A stretch of 64,000 nt of DNA from VKMB-3413 sp041027365 (GCF_041027365.1 NZ_JBFTEH010000001.1:186001-250000), one strand, 5' to 3'. Shown: positions 25,171 through 33,807, counted from the stretch's first letter. Translations and numbers: made by a program. The notes: generated by a model from the sequence alone, not told the origin.

Positions 25171-25512
25171 TTGAAGCCCAAGGATGCGGATTTCGTGGAG
25201 CGCCGGAATGCGGCGAAGGATGCCAAGGCGGCGCTTCTCGAGAAGATGAAGGCAAAGAAGGACGATCCGGCCGCCGAGGCGCGGCGGGCCGAACGTGCGG
25301 CGATCGTCGCGGCGCGCGAAGAGCGCGAGGCGGCACGGCGCGAGGCGGCCGAGCAGGCCAAGCGCGAGGAGGCCGAACGGCTGGCGGCCGAGGAAGCGGC
25401 CAAGAAGGCCGAAGCCGACAAGCTGATCCAGCGGATGGTCGAGGACGAGGCGGCACGCAAGGCCGCCCGCGATCAGCGCTACGCCGCCCGCAAGGCGCGC
25501 AAGGGCGGCTGA
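25171..25512 (+). CDS. DUF6481 family small charged helical protein
   Basis: A 113-residue protein composed almost wholly of Ala, Glu, Lys and Arg, predicted to be one long alpha helix or coiled coil (for example RREAAEQAKREEAERLAAEE). The opening KPKDADFVERRNAAKDAKAA and the ending RDQRYAARKARKGG match the alphaproteobacterial DUF6481 group, often located near cold-shock genes. Function is unknown. The start is a TTG at 25171 with a weak ribosome-binding site, so the N-terminus is uncertain. It is separated from the Usp gene by 165 bases. Confidence 0.72.
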   Translation: MKPKDADFVERRNAAKDAKAALLEKMKAKKDDPAAEARRAERAAIVAAREEREAARREAAEQAKREEAERLAAEEAAKKAEADKLIQRMVEDEAARKAARDQRYAARKARKGG

Positions 25513-25604
25513 TGTGCAGCCGGGCGGATGCTTCGGCACGTCGGTCCGGTGTCGCAAGACCTCCACTTCGCTCCCTGCCGCCCGTCATGCGGCAGCTTGC
25601 CCCC

Positions 25605-27587
25605 TCAGACGGCGAAGCCGGCCGTGCGCGCGAGCTTGGTCGGCAGCGCGGCCTCGCGCGGCGCGTCCGGGCGAAGCCGGGGCGGCAGCGATGGCGTATC
25701 CAGGCGCGCGGCGATGAACGGCCGGACCTCCGCCTCGCGCATCGGCCGGGCGAAGAAGTAGCCCTGGCCGAGCGAGCAGCCGCTCGCGCAGGCGAGATCG
25801 AGGTGGTCGGACGTCTCGATCCCCTCCGCCACGACTTCGGCCGACAGGGTCCCGGCCAGGGAGCAGATCGCCGAGACGATGGCGAAGCTGTTGTTGCCGG
25901 CGGCCATGTCGGCGACGAATGAGCGATCGATCTTGATCTTCTCGAAGCTGTACTGCCTGAGATAGCTCATCGAGGCATAGCCGGTGCCGAAGTCGTCGAG
26001 CGCGATGCGCACGCCGATGTCGCGCAGTTCGGCGAGGATCCGCTGCGCCGCGCCGTTGCTGACGAGGACGCTCTCGGTGATCTCGAGGGTGATCCGGGCC
26101 GGCGCGACGCCCCACCGCCGCAGCGCGCCGGAGACGCATTGCGACAGGCCGGGGTCGGCGAACTGGATCGCCGAGACGTTCAGCGACAGGAAGACGTCCG
26201 CCGGCCAGTCCCGGGCGATTCGGCATCCCTCGTCGATGACCCAGCGCCCGATCGCGCTGATGTCGCCGCTCTCCTCGGCGAGCGGGATGAAGGCGGTCGG
26301 GGGAATGGCGCCGAGCTCCGGGTGGTCCCAGCGCAGCAGGGCCTCGAAGCCGCGGGTGCTCCCGTTCGAAAGGTCCACGATCGGCTGGAAGACGAGGTGG
26401 AACTCCTGCTGCGCCAGAGCGGCCGGCAGGTCGTGCTGGAGCTGGCGGCGATAGTCCGCGTCCTTGCGAAGATCGGGCGTCAGGATGACGTGCTGCGCCC
26501 GGCCCGCGCCCTTGGCGGCATAGAGCGCGACGTCGGCATCCTTCAGGAGGTGCAGGAGGTCGAAGTCCTCGCCATGCTGCCGCAGTGCGATCCCGATGCT
26601 CATGCTGGCATTGATCCGCTCGCCGTCGAGGAACAGCGGCTTGCGCAGGGCCTCCGCGGCGCGCTCGGCGAAGGCCCTGGCGCGGGCCTCGGCGTGATCG
26701 CCGGCGATCAGCACCGCGAACTCGTCGCCGCCGAGACGCGCGAGGAATGCGTCGCTGCCCGCGACCTCCAGCAGGCGCTGGGAGATCGCTGTCAGCACCC
26801 GGTCGCCGCCGGTGTGGCCGTGCGTGTCGTTGACGTCCTTGAAATTGTCGAGGTCGAGGAAGATCAGCGCGTGGTCCTGGCTCCGGTCGAGCGTCGCCGC
26901 GATCTCGTGGAGCGCGGCGCGGTTGGGAAGCCCCGTCAGCCAGTCGCGTTTGGCGGCCTTCTCCATCTGCCGCGACTGCCGCGCCATCAGGCCAATCAGT
27001 GCCAGACCGCACAGCACCAGCCCGAGGATGATGACGCAGATGACCGAGAACACGCGGTCGAGGTCCCGCTGGTTCCTCGCTACCACATCGCCCGACAGGG
27101 CGTTGGACAGCGAGGCGAGGCGCGCCAGCTGGGCGTTCAGCGGCGACAGGATCTGGAGAATGGCGGCCGCCGTTTCCGGCTCGGCCGCGCGGGCGATCAA
27201 GGGATCGATGGCGTTTACGGCGCGGGCGAGAGCCGCGACCTCCCCGCGATGCGTTCCCACCACGTCATGAGAATAGACGCCGGGCCCCTGCAGGACGGAC
27301 AGGCGGGTCTTCAGGATCGCGAAGCGGAGCGCGACGTCCCCGTCGTCGATCGGCTTGCCCGAGACGAACTGCGCAGCGACGGCCAGCTGCAATCGAAGCG
27401 CTTCGGACCGGGCCTGGCTCAGATCGAACGTCCTGTTGTAGCGGGAGGCGTCGATCACGTCGTCCTGGAAGCGGACGGCGAGCGCCGAGCACAGCACGGC
27501 CAGCGCCGCCAGCAGCGCCGTGACGGCACCGAGGATCGCGACGCCGCGCCCCTTCCTGCTGAGGATCGAAGCCAGCCGGGGCTTCAC
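25605..27587 (-). CDS. dcpA: DcpA-like membrane GGDEF-EAL dual-function c-di-GMP enzyme
   Basis: A 660-residue inner-membrane protein. Helix 1 (about 15-38) and helix 2 (about 180-202) enclose a helical periplasmic domain. The GGDEF domain is intact (RLGGDEFAVLIAG, 286-290) but lacks an RxxD inhibitory site five residues upstream. The EAL domain is complete (FEALLRWDHPELG, SLNVSAIQF, ALDDFGTGYASM, KIKIDRSF, VVAEGIET, GQGYFFARP). The GTG start at 27587 overlaps the stop of the PruR-like gene by four bases. This architecture and pairing match Agrobacterium PruR-DcpA, in which pterin-loaded PruR switches DcpA towards phosphodiesterase activity and limits attachment. Confidence 0.85.
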   Translation of the reverse strand: MKPRLASILSRKGRGVAILGAVTALLAALAVLCSALAVRFQDDVIDASRYNRTFDLSQARSEALRLQLAVAAQFVSGKPIDDGDVALRFAILKTRLSVLQGPGVYSHDVVGTHRGEVAALARAVNAIDPLIARAAEPETAAAILQILSPLNAQLARLASLSNALSGDVVARNQRDLDRVFSVICVIILGLVLCGLALIGLMARQSRQMEKAAKRDWLTGLPNRAALHEIAATLDRSQDHALIFLDLDNFKDVNDTHGHTGGDRVLTAISQRLLEVAGSDAFLARLGGDEFAVLIAGDHAEARARAFAERAAEALRKPLFLDGERINASMSIGIALRQHGEDFDLLHLLKDADVALYAAKGAGRAQHVILTPDLRKDADYRRQLQHDLPAALAQQEFHLVFQPIVDLSNGSTRGFEALLRWDHPELGAIPPTAFIPLAEESGDISAIGRWVIDEGCRIARDWPADVFLSLNVSAIQFADPGLSQCVSGALRRWGVAPARITLEITESVLVSNGAAQRILAELRDIGVRIALDDFGTGYASMSYLRQYSFEKIKIDRSFVADMAAGNNSFAIVSAICSLAGTLSAEVVAEGIETSDHLDLACASGCSLGQGYFFARPMREAEVRPFIAARLDTPSLPPRLRPDAPREAALPTKLARTAGFAV

Positions 27588-28093
27588 AGCAGTTCGATCC
27601 GGCACAGCTGCCACACGGCCCGGCTGTAGTAGCTCTGATGCTGAAGACGCGGGTCGTTGTCGAACGGGAACATCAGGAACACCGGGCCCTTGTCGGTGAG
27701 AGGCATCAGCGTGCCGTTCTCGCGGATCGCCAGCACGGCGCCCAAATTCTCCACGTCCGCGATGTCGGTTTCGACGACATAGTCGTTGAGCGCGATCAGG
27801 CGCAGGCGCCGGATGTTGCCGCCGAGCGTCTCGAGGAAGCTGTCGAGCGGGACGCCGCTGAAGCGTTCGACGCCGGCATGCCACGGGGTGTGGGTCGAGA
27901 TCGACGCCTGGGGAAAGGCCTCGAGATCCGCGCGCGAGAAACGGCGTTCTTCTGCCGAGCCAGGCCAGAGGACGGTGAGCACCGGCGCGGGCGTGCTCGC
28001 CGCCGCGCGGGCACCCTTCTGCAAAACGAATGGCGCGAACGGCATGGTCATCGTCGCGATCACCATTTGACGTCTTGATAATAAACTGCGCAT
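27584..28093 (-). CDS. pruR: PruR-like periplasmic pterin-binding protein (SUOX-like fold)
   Basis: A 169-residue protein with an N-terminal signal sequence (MVIATMTMPFAPFVLQKGAR region) and a sulfite-oxidase-like molybdopterin-binding fold (DLEAFPQASISTHTPWHAGV; FSGVPLDSFLETLGG; GPVFLMFPFDND). The Cys that ligates molybdenum in true sulfite oxidases is absent: the only Cys is six residues from the C-terminus. That is the hallmark of PruR, which binds a pterin as a signal rather than as a catalytic cofactor. The start is ATG 28093 with GGAG nine bases upstream. Its stop overlaps the dcpA-like start (GTGA), so the two are coupled. No pruA pteridine reductase is in the window. Confidence 0.85.
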   Translation of the reverse strand: MRSLLSRRQMVIATMTMPFAPFVLQKGARAAASTPAPVLTVLWPGSAEERRFSRADLEAFPQASISTHTPWHAGVERFSGVPLDSFLETLGGNIRRLRLIALNDYVVETDIADVENLGAVLAIRENGTLMPLTDKGPVFLMFPFDNDPRLQHQSYYSRAVWQLCRIELL

Positions 28094-28321
28094 ACGGTCG
28101 ACGCTCCGGCGGTATCTACTGTCATCTACTGGCCGGGAGTCTGCGGATTGTTAACGGCCGGATGAAAGTCCGAGCGACCGGGTGGCATTTGTTCGTAGAC
28201 GCGACGGCAGGTCGCAGCTTGGCTGCCGCAGCGGTGGTTTCAGATGATGCGGATCATCGGGTGCCGGATATCGGTCCGGTTGCGGCCGCGCGGAAAGTGG
28301 GGGCGTAGCGGCTGACCGATC

Positions 28322-29719
28322 TCACAGGTGCAGACCCTTCCCCGTCGCGAGGAAGGCCGCTTCCTGCAAGGCTTCTCCCATCGTCGGATGGGCGTGGATC
28401 GTGCCGGCGACGTCATCGAGGCAGGCGCCCATCTCGATCGCCAGCGTGAAGGCGGCGGAGAGCTCCGAAAGGCCGGAGCTGACCGCCTGGATGCCGAGGA
28501 CGAGATGATTGTCGGCGCGCGCCACGACCCGCACGAAGCCGTCGTCGCGGGCGAGCGTCATCGCGCGGCCGTTCGCCTGGAAGGGGAAGCGCCCCGTCGC
28601 CGTCTCGATCCCGGCGGCCTTCGCCTCTGCGGGCGACAGGCCGACCGAGATGATCTCGGGATCGGTGAAGGCGATGGCCGGGATGGCGCGCGGATCGAAG
28701 CGGCGGGGGTGGCCGGCCGCGATCTCCGCCACCATCTCGCCTTCCGCCATTGCCTTGTGCGCGAGCATCGGCTCGCCGGCGACATCGCCGATCGCATAGA
28801 CGCCGCGCATCGCGGTGCGGCGGGTGTCGTCGGTGCGGATGAAGGGGCCGTCCATGTCGAGCACGAGTTCCTCGCGGCCCCACCCCTCGGTCACCGGCCG
28901 GCGCCCGATGGTCACCAGCACCGTGTCTGCCGCGAGTCTGCGCTCGCCGCCGTCCGGCGAGGTCAGCAGAAGGTCTTCCGCCTCTCCGGTAAGGCCGGCG
29001 GCCTTCGTGCCGGTGAGGACCTCGACGCCGAGCGCCGCCAGCCGCGCGCGCACCGGCTTGACCAGTTCGGCGTCGTAGAGCGGCAGGATCTCGTGCGCCG
29101 CCTCGACGATGGTCACAGCCGAGCCGGCCTTGGCGAAGGCGGTGCCGAGCTCGATGCCGATATAGCCGCCGCCGACGACGGCGAGGCGCCGCGGCGGCGC
29201 GGGCAGGGAGAGGCCTTCCTCGGAGGAGATCACCTTGCCGCCGAAGGGCAGCGAGGGCAGCTCGACCGGTTCGGACCCGGTGGCGATGACGATGGTCGTG
29301 GCGCTGATGCGCTGCGTCCCGGTCTCGCTCGTCACCAGCACCGTCTTGCCGTCGAGGAAGCGGGCGCGGCCCTCGACCAGCTTCACCCGCGCCTTCTTCA
29401 GAAGGCCGGTGACGCCGTTGTTCAGCCGGTTGACGATGCCGTCCTTCCAGCCGACGACGGCGCCCCAGTCGAGCCCCGGTTCGGCCGCGGTGAGGCCGGG
29501 TATGGCGCAGCGCTCCGCCGCCTCGCGCATTCGGAAATACTCGTCCGCCGCGTGGATCAGCGCCTTCGAGGGGATGCAGCCGATGTTGAGGCAGGTGCCG
29601 CCCGGCTTGCGGTCGTCGACGATGACGGTGTCGAGGCCGAGCTGGCCGGCACGGATCGCCGCGACATAGCCGCCGGGGCCGGCGCCGATGACGAGGAACT
29701 GGCAGGTGATGTCGGCCAT
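28322..29719 (-). CDS. lpdA: Dihydrolipoyl dehydrogenase (E3) of the branched-chain complex
   Basis: A 465-residue flavoprotein that reoxidises dihydrolipoyl groups with NAD+. It shows an N-terminal FAD motif (VIGAGPGGYVAAIRAGQLG), the redox disulfide GGTCLNIGCIPSKAL (near residues 41-55), a central NAD motif (VVGGGYIGIELGTAFAKAG) and the C-terminal interface HAHPTMGEALQEA with the catalytic His-Glu. It is the last gene of the minus-strand operon bkdA1-bkdA2-bkdB-lpdA, starting nine bases after the E2 stop, which assigns it to the 2-oxoisovalerate dehydrogenase complex. Confidence 0.95.
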   Translation of the reverse strand: MADITCQFLVIGAGPGGYVAAIRAGQLGLDTVIVDDRKPGGTCLNIGCIPSKALIHAADEYFRMREAAERCAIPGLTAAEPGLDWGAVVGWKDGIVNRLNNGVTGLLKKARVKLVEGRARFLDGKTVLVTSETGTQRISATTIVIATGSEPVELPSLPFGGKVISSEEGLSLPAPPRRLAVVGGGYIGIELGTAFAKAGSAVTIVEAAHEILPLYDAELVKPVRARLAALGVEVLTGTKAAGLTGEAEDLLLTSPDGGERRLAADTVLVTIGRRPVTEGWGREELVLDMDGPFIRTDDTRRTAMRGVYAIGDVAGEPMLAHKAMAEGEMVAEIAAGHPRRFDPRAIPAIAFTDPEIISVGLSPAEAKAAGIETATGRFPFQANGRAMTLARDDGFVRVVARADNHLVLGIQAVSSGLSELSAAFTLAIEMGACLDDVAGTIHAHPTMGEALQEAAFLATGKGLHL

Positions 29720-29728
29720 TCTCGCCTC

Positions 29729-31153
29729 TCAAGCGTCCGCGAAGATCAGGGCGGGCGTCTCCAGGAGCGCCTTGATCCGCTGGATGAAGACGGCCGCGTC
29801 GAAGCCGTCGATCACACGATGATCGAAGCTGGAGGAGAGGTTCATGCGCTTGCGCGGCACGAAGCGCACGCCGTCCCAGACCGGACGCACCTCCATCTTG
29901 TTGACCCCGACGATCGCGACCTCCGGATGGTTGATCACCGGCGTCGTGACGATGCCGCCGAGCGCGCCGAGCGAGGTGATGGTGATGGTCGAGCCGGACA
30001 GCTCCTCGCGCTTGATGCTGCCGGCCTTCGCCGCCTCCGACAGACGCGCCACCTCGGCTGCGCAGCTCCAGACGTCGCGCGCCTCGCAATGGCGCACGAC
30101 GGGCACGACGAGCCCGGCTTCGGTCTGCGCGGCGATGCCGATGTGGACGCCGCCATGCTGGCGGAGGACGTTCGCCTCGTCGTCAAAGAGCGCGTTCATC
30201 TGCGGCCGGTCGCGGATGGCGATCACCATCGCCCGCATCAGGAAGGGCAGGAGGGTCAGCTTCGGGCGGTCCGTGCGGCGCGTCTCGTTCAATGCGGCCC
30301 GCAACTCTTCCAGCGCCTCGACATCGACCTCGTCGACATAGGTGATCGGCACGATGCGATCGTGCGCGAGCGCCATCTTCTCGGCGATGCGGCGTCTGAG
30401 GCCGACGATCTTGATCTCGCTGACGGACGTGTCGGCGGCGGGACGTCCGCCGGCCGCGGGTTCGCCGCCGCCCTCGATGTAGGCGTCGAGATCGTCGTGC
30501 CCGATACGGCCTGCCGGTCCGGAGCCCGGCACCCGACGCAGATCGACGCCAGCCTCCATCGCCCGGCGCCGCACGGCCGGCGAGGCGAGGGGCTTTTCGC
30601 CGGGCTTGCGGGAAGGATGGGGGCTGGATGCGGCTTTCGCGACTGGCCCGATCTTCCCCCTTGCGGTGGGGCCGAAGGACGGGCGAGACCCGTGGTTCGC
30701 CCCCTCGGGCGGCAGCCCGGAGGGGGGCGAGCCGCCGCTACCGTTCTGCGCGTCTGATTCGAAAGGATCGCGCTCTTCGGCGCCCCCGTCTGCCTTGCCA
30801 GGCATCTCCCCCGCCGGGGGGGAGACCGGCGGCTTCGTCGGCATCGCCTCTTTCGATGTCGCGGCGTTTTCGTCGGGAGCCGCCGGCTCACGCGCGCCGC
30901 CGGCCTCGCCGCCCGCCACCTCCAGCCGCACCAGCGGCGAGCCGACGGCGAGCGCTTCGCCGATCGCGCCGCCGAGCCATGTCACGGTGCCGTTCACAGG
31001 CGAGGGGATGTCGACCGTCGCCTTGTCGGTCATCACGGCGGCGAGAACCATGTCCTCGGTGACGGGGTCGCCGACGCTCACATGCCATTCGACGAGTTCG
31101 GCCTCGGCGACGCCTTCCCCGACGTCCGGCAGCTTGATGGTGTAGCTGCCCAT
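29729..31153 (-). CDS. bkdB: Branched-chain 2-oxoacid dehydrogenase E2 (dihydrolipoyl acyltransferase) with expanded linker
   Basis: A 474-residue E2 core subunit. It has one lipoyl domain (1-80; lipoylated Lys44 in MTDKATVDIPSP), a peripheral-subunit-binding domain (about 187-226; LASPAVRRRAMEAGVDL, VPGSGPAGRIGHDDLDAYI) and a catalytic domain (about 240-474) ending in SFDHRVIDGFDAA with the His/Asp pair. The linker between the first two domains (about 81-186) is unusually long. It is encoded in part by palindromic repeats: residues 111-127 (SPPAGEMPGKADGGAEE) derive from the element at 30781-30826, and about 140-153 from a hairpin at 30694-30733. The start is four bases beyond the E1 beta stop. 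Confidence 0.95.
   Translation of the reverse strand: MGSYTIKLPDVGEGVAEAELVEWHVSVGDPVTEDMVLAAVMTDKATVDIPSPVNGTVTWLGGAIGEALAVGSPLVRLEVAGGEAGGAREPAAPDENAATSKEAMPTKPPVSPPAGEMPGKADGGAEERDPFESDAQNGSGGSPPSGLPPEGANHGSRPSFGPTARGKIGPVAKAASSPHPSRKPGEKPLASPAVRRRAMEAGVDLRRVPGSGPAGRIGHDDLDAYIEGGGEPAAGGRPAADTSVSEIKIVGLRRRIAEKMALAHDRIVPITYVDEVDVEALEELRAALNETRRTDRPKLTLLPFLMRAMVIAIRDRPQMNALFDDEANVLRQHGGVHIGIAAQTEAGLVVPVVRHCEARDVWSCAAEVARLSEAAKAGSIKREELSGSTITITSLGALGGIVTTPVINHPEVAIVGVNKMEVRPVWDGVRFVPRKRMNLSSSFDHRVIDGFDAAVFIQRIKALLETPALIFADA
30694..30733. repeat. Palindromic hairpin inside the bkdB linker coding sequence
   Basis: The arm 30694-30710 pairs with 30715-30733 over about 17 bases with a few bulges, around a GGCA loop. 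In the E2 reading frame it encodes GSPPSGLPPEGANHG. It is a different sequence from the neighbouring repeat at 30781. Confidence 0.65.
30781..30826. repeat. Diverged copy of the 45-bp palindromic repeat, inside bkdB
   Basis: The stretch matches the arms at 32228-32272 and 32358-32402 at most positions, sharing the CAGGCATCTCCCCC core and the C-run/G-run inner hairpin. It is read in frame through the E2 linker. Confidence 0.7.
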
Positions 31154-31156
31154 GGC

Positions 31157-32173
31157 TCAGGCCTCCGCCATCACGCGCTTCAGCGCGCCGCCGATGCGCG
31201 CCTGGCCGGGGAAGTAGTCCCATTCCTGCGCATGCGGATAGGGCGTGTCCCAGCCGGCGACTCTCAGGATCGGCGCCTCCAGATGATAGAAGCAGGTCTC
31301 GGCGACGAGGGCGGCGAGTTCGGCGCCGAAGCCGGAGGTGAGCGTCGCCTCGTGCACGACGACGCAGCGGCCGGTCTTCTTGACCGAGGCCTCGATCAGC
31401 TCGAGGTCGAGCGGCACCAGCGTCCTGAGGTCGAGGATTTCCGCGTCGATGCCGACGGAGGCGGCCGCGGCCTCGGCGACATGCACCATCGTGCCGTAGG
31501 CGACGACGGTGACCGCCGCACCCTCGCGCCGCACGATGCCCTTGCCGAGCGGCACCGTGTAGCGCCCGTCCGGCACCTCGCCGAGCGGATGCTTCGACCA
31601 GGGCGTCACCGGCTTGTCGTGGTCGCCGTCGAAGGGGCCGTTGTAGAGCCGCTTCGGCTCCAGGAAGATCACCGGGTCGTTGTCCTCGATCGCGGAGATC
31701 AAGAGGCCCTTGGCGTCGTAGGGATTGGACGGGACGACGGTCTTCAGGCCGGAGACGTGGGTGAACAGCGCTTCCGGCGACTGCGAGTGGGTCTGGCCGC
31801 CGAAGATGCCGCCGCCGGTCGGCATGCGGATCACCATCGGCGCGGTGAAGTCGCCGGCCGACCGGTATCGCAGCCGTGCCGCCTCCGAAACGATCTGGTC
31901 GTAGCCGGGATAGACGTAGTCGGCGAACTGGATCTCGACGACGGGCCTCAGACCATAGGCGGCCATGCCGATCGCGACGCCGACGATGCCGCCCTCGTTG
32001 ATCGGGGCGTCGAAGCAGCGGTTCTTGCCGAACTTCTCCTGCAGCCCGGCGGTGCAGCGGAAGACTCCGCCGAAATAGCCGACGTCCTCCCCGAACACGA
32101 CGACGCGCTCGTCCTCGGCCATCTTGACCGCATGCGCATCGCGGATCGCCTCGATCATCGTCATGCGCGGCAT
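31157..32173 (-). CDS. bkdA2: Branched-chain 2-oxoacid dehydrogenase E1 beta subunit
   Basis: A 338-residue transketolase-like subunit that, with E1 alpha, decarboxylates 2-oxoisovalerate and related acids using thiamine diphosphate. Typical blocks are EDERVVVFGEDVGYFGGVFR, INEGGIVGVAIGMAAYGLRP, EIQFADYVYPGYDQI and RMPTGGGIFGGQTHSQSPEA. It lies between the E1 alpha and E2 genes. It is preceded by a 298-base gap to bkdA1 that contains a large inverted repeat, an unusual interruption in this operon. Confidence 0.95.
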   Translation of the reverse strand: MPRMTMIEAIRDAHAVKMAEDERVVVFGEDVGYFGGVFRCTAGLQEKFGKNRCFDAPINEGGIVGVAIGMAAYGLRPVVEIQFADYVYPGYDQIVSEAARLRYRSAGDFTAPMVIRMPTGGGIFGGQTHSQSPEALFTHVSGLKTVVPSNPYDAKGLLISAIEDNDPVIFLEPKRLYNGPFDGDHDKPVTPWSKHPLGEVPDGRYTVPLGKGIVRREGAAVTVVAYGTMVHVAEAAAASVGIDAEILDLRTLVPLDLELIEASVKKTGRCVVVHEATLTSGFGAELAALVAETCFYHLEAPILRVAGWDTPYPHAQEWDYFPGQARIGGALKRVMAEA

Positions 32174-32227
32174 GGCGACACCGGAACTGCGAAGCGGTCC
32201 CTGAAGGAGGTGGTAGCGGCCTTCGCG

Positions 32228-32272
32228 CCCCCCTCTGCCCTGCCGGGCATCTCCCCCTCAAGGGGGGAGATC
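32228..32272. repeat. 45-bp repeat, left arm of a perfect inverted pair
   Basis: Identical in reverse complement to 32358-32402. Each arm also contains its own short hairpin (ATCTCCCCC facing GGGGGGAGAT) and the palindrome TGCCGGGCA at its centre. A third, diverged copy is at 30781-30826 in bkdB. Confidence 0.85.
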
Positions 32273-32357
32273 GATCTCGCGCAAACGTCTCGCCCCCCTT
32301 CGAGCAAGGCAAGCGGCACGCGCCTCTCAAGAAGGAGCCCGGAGGGCAAGACAGCCT

Positions 32358-32402
32358 GATCTCCCCCCTTGAGGGGGAGATGCCCGGCAGGGCAGAGGGG
32401 GG
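32358..32402. repeat. 45-bp repeat, right arm of a perfect inverted pair
   Basis: Exact reverse complement of 32228-32272. On the RNA level the two arms could form a 45-bp stem with an 85-base loop between bkdA1 and bkdA2. Confidence 0.85.
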
Positions 32403-32471
32403 TGCCTCGGCGCTCGCGGACGTCGTTTTCGTAGGGTCGCGCGGAACACCGCGGGAAAACCTGAAACGCCC

Positions 32472-33698
32472 TCAATACCCCGCCTCCTGGCGCTGGCGCC
32501 GGAGATGGTCGGGCATCACCTCGTAGACGTCCTCGAACATGTCGCGCACCGAAGGCTTCGGCCCGGTATGGAGCGTGCCGTGGCTCTCGGCCTCCTTCTG
32601 CGCGGCGAGGATTTCGGCGTCGATTTCCGCCTCGGCCTGGACATGGCGCTCCTCGCTCCAGGCGCCGCGCAAGATCAGGTGGTTCTTCAGCCGCTTCACG
32701 GGGTCGCCGAGCGGCCAGGCGTCGCTCTCCTCCTTCGGGCGATAGGCGGAGGGATCGTCGGAGGTCGAATGCGCCGCGGCGCGGTAGGTGACCCATTCGA
32801 TCAGCGTCGGCCCGAGATTCCTGCGTGCCCGTTCCACTGCCCATTGCGCCACCGCATGGACCGCGAGGTAGTCGTTGCCGTCGACCCTGAGCGACGGGAT
32901 GCCGAAGCCGAGGCCCCTTGCGGCGAAGGTGCCGGCGCCGCCGCGGGCGATGCCCTGGAAGGTCGAGATCGCCCACTGATTGTTGACGATGTTGAGGACG
33001 ACCGGCGCCTTGTAGGTCGAGGCGAAGACCATCGCGGCGTGGAAGTCGCTCTCCGCCGTGGAGCCGTCGCCGATCCAGGCGGCGGCGATCTTGTCGTCGC
33101 CCCGGATCGCCGAGGCCATCGCCCAGCCGACCGCCTGCACGAACTGCGTCGCGAGATTGCCGGAAATCGAGAAGAAGCCGTGCGCCTTCGACGAATACAT
33201 GATCGGCAGCTGCCGGCCCTTCAACGGGTCGCGGCGGTTTGAATAGATCTGGCACATCATGTCGACCAGCGGGTAGTCGTCGGCGATCAGCAGGCCCTGC
33301 TGGCGATAGGTGGGGAAGTTCATGTCGCCGGGGCGCAGCGCCTTGCGCACCGCGCAGGCGATCGCCTCCTCGCCGAGACACTGCATGTAGAAGCTCGTCT
33401 TGCCCTGGCGCTGCGCCATCAGCATGCGCCGGTCGAAGGCGCGCACGCGCATCATCGTCTTCAGGCCGGCAAGCAGTTCCGCGTCGGCCAGCGTTCCCGC
33501 CCATTCGCCGACCGCCTCGCCGGCGCGGTTGAGGACGCGGATGATGGAAAAGGCGAGATCCCGGATCTCGGCGGGATCGACGTCCACCGGCGGGCGCCGC
33601 ACCGAGCCGGCCCTGGCGATCTTGACGCCGGAAAAGTCCGGCGCGCCGCCCGGCCGCACCGCGGGCTCCGGGACATGCAGGCTCAGTCGCTCGTCCAT
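32472..33698 (-). CDS. bkdA1: Branched-chain 2-oxoacid dehydrogenase E1 alpha subunit
   Basis: A 408-residue thiamine-diphosphate-binding subunit, near the 410 residues usual in Pseudomonas BkdA1. The ThDP motif GDGSTAESDFHAAM...NIVNNQWAIS is intact, as are FPTYRQQGLLIADDYP and the regulatory-loop region TYRAAAHSTSDDPSAYR. ATG 33698 follows GGGAGAG by six bases and is preferred over the in-frame ATG at 33713. It is the first gene of the operon and is divergent from the MaoC gene across a gap of about 110 bases. Confidence 0.95.
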   Translation of the reverse strand: MDERLSLHVPEPAVRPGGAPDFSGVKIARAGSVRRPPVDVDPAEIRDLAFSIIRVLNRAGEAVGEWAGTLADAELLAGLKTMMRVRAFDRRMLMAQRQGKTSFYMQCLGEEAIACAVRKALRPGDMNFPTYRQQGLLIADDYPLVDMMCQIYSNRRDPLKGRQLPIMYSSKAHGFFSISGNLATQFVQAVGWAMASAIRGDDKIAAAWIGDGSTAESDFHAAMVFASTYKAPVVLNIVNNQWAISTFQGIARGGAGTFAARGLGFGIPSLRVDGNDYLAVHAVAQWAVERARRNLGPTLIEWVTYRAAAHSTSDDPSAYRPKEESDAWPLGDPVKRLKNHLILRGAWSEERHVQAEAEIDAEILAAQKEAESHGTLHTGPKPSVRDMFEDVYEVMPDHLRRQRQEAGY

Positions 33699-33807
33699 GC
33701 GTGGCTCTCCCATGCCGGGCGAGCGCGACCGACCGCATCCGCCCGCCGACCTCCCAACCGGCTTCTGCTATGATGACGCCGAATTTCGCAAAGGGAAGGG
33801 GATCGTC

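Larger units (their letters stand above)
32174..32471. other. Intergenic gap within the bkd operon carrying a large inverted repeat
   Basis: No coding sequence is supported. The gap holds two perfect, inverted 45-base repeat copies (32228-32272 and 32358-32402) separated by 85 bases. E1 alpha and E1 beta genes are usually almost contiguous, so this segment looks like inserted repeat DNA. Confidence 0.8.

Noticed and set aside
27584..28093. Catalytic sulfite-oxidase-type molybdoenzyme
   Set aside because: The molybdenum-ligating Cys is missing and the protein is coupled to a GGDEF-EAL gene, which fits PruR.
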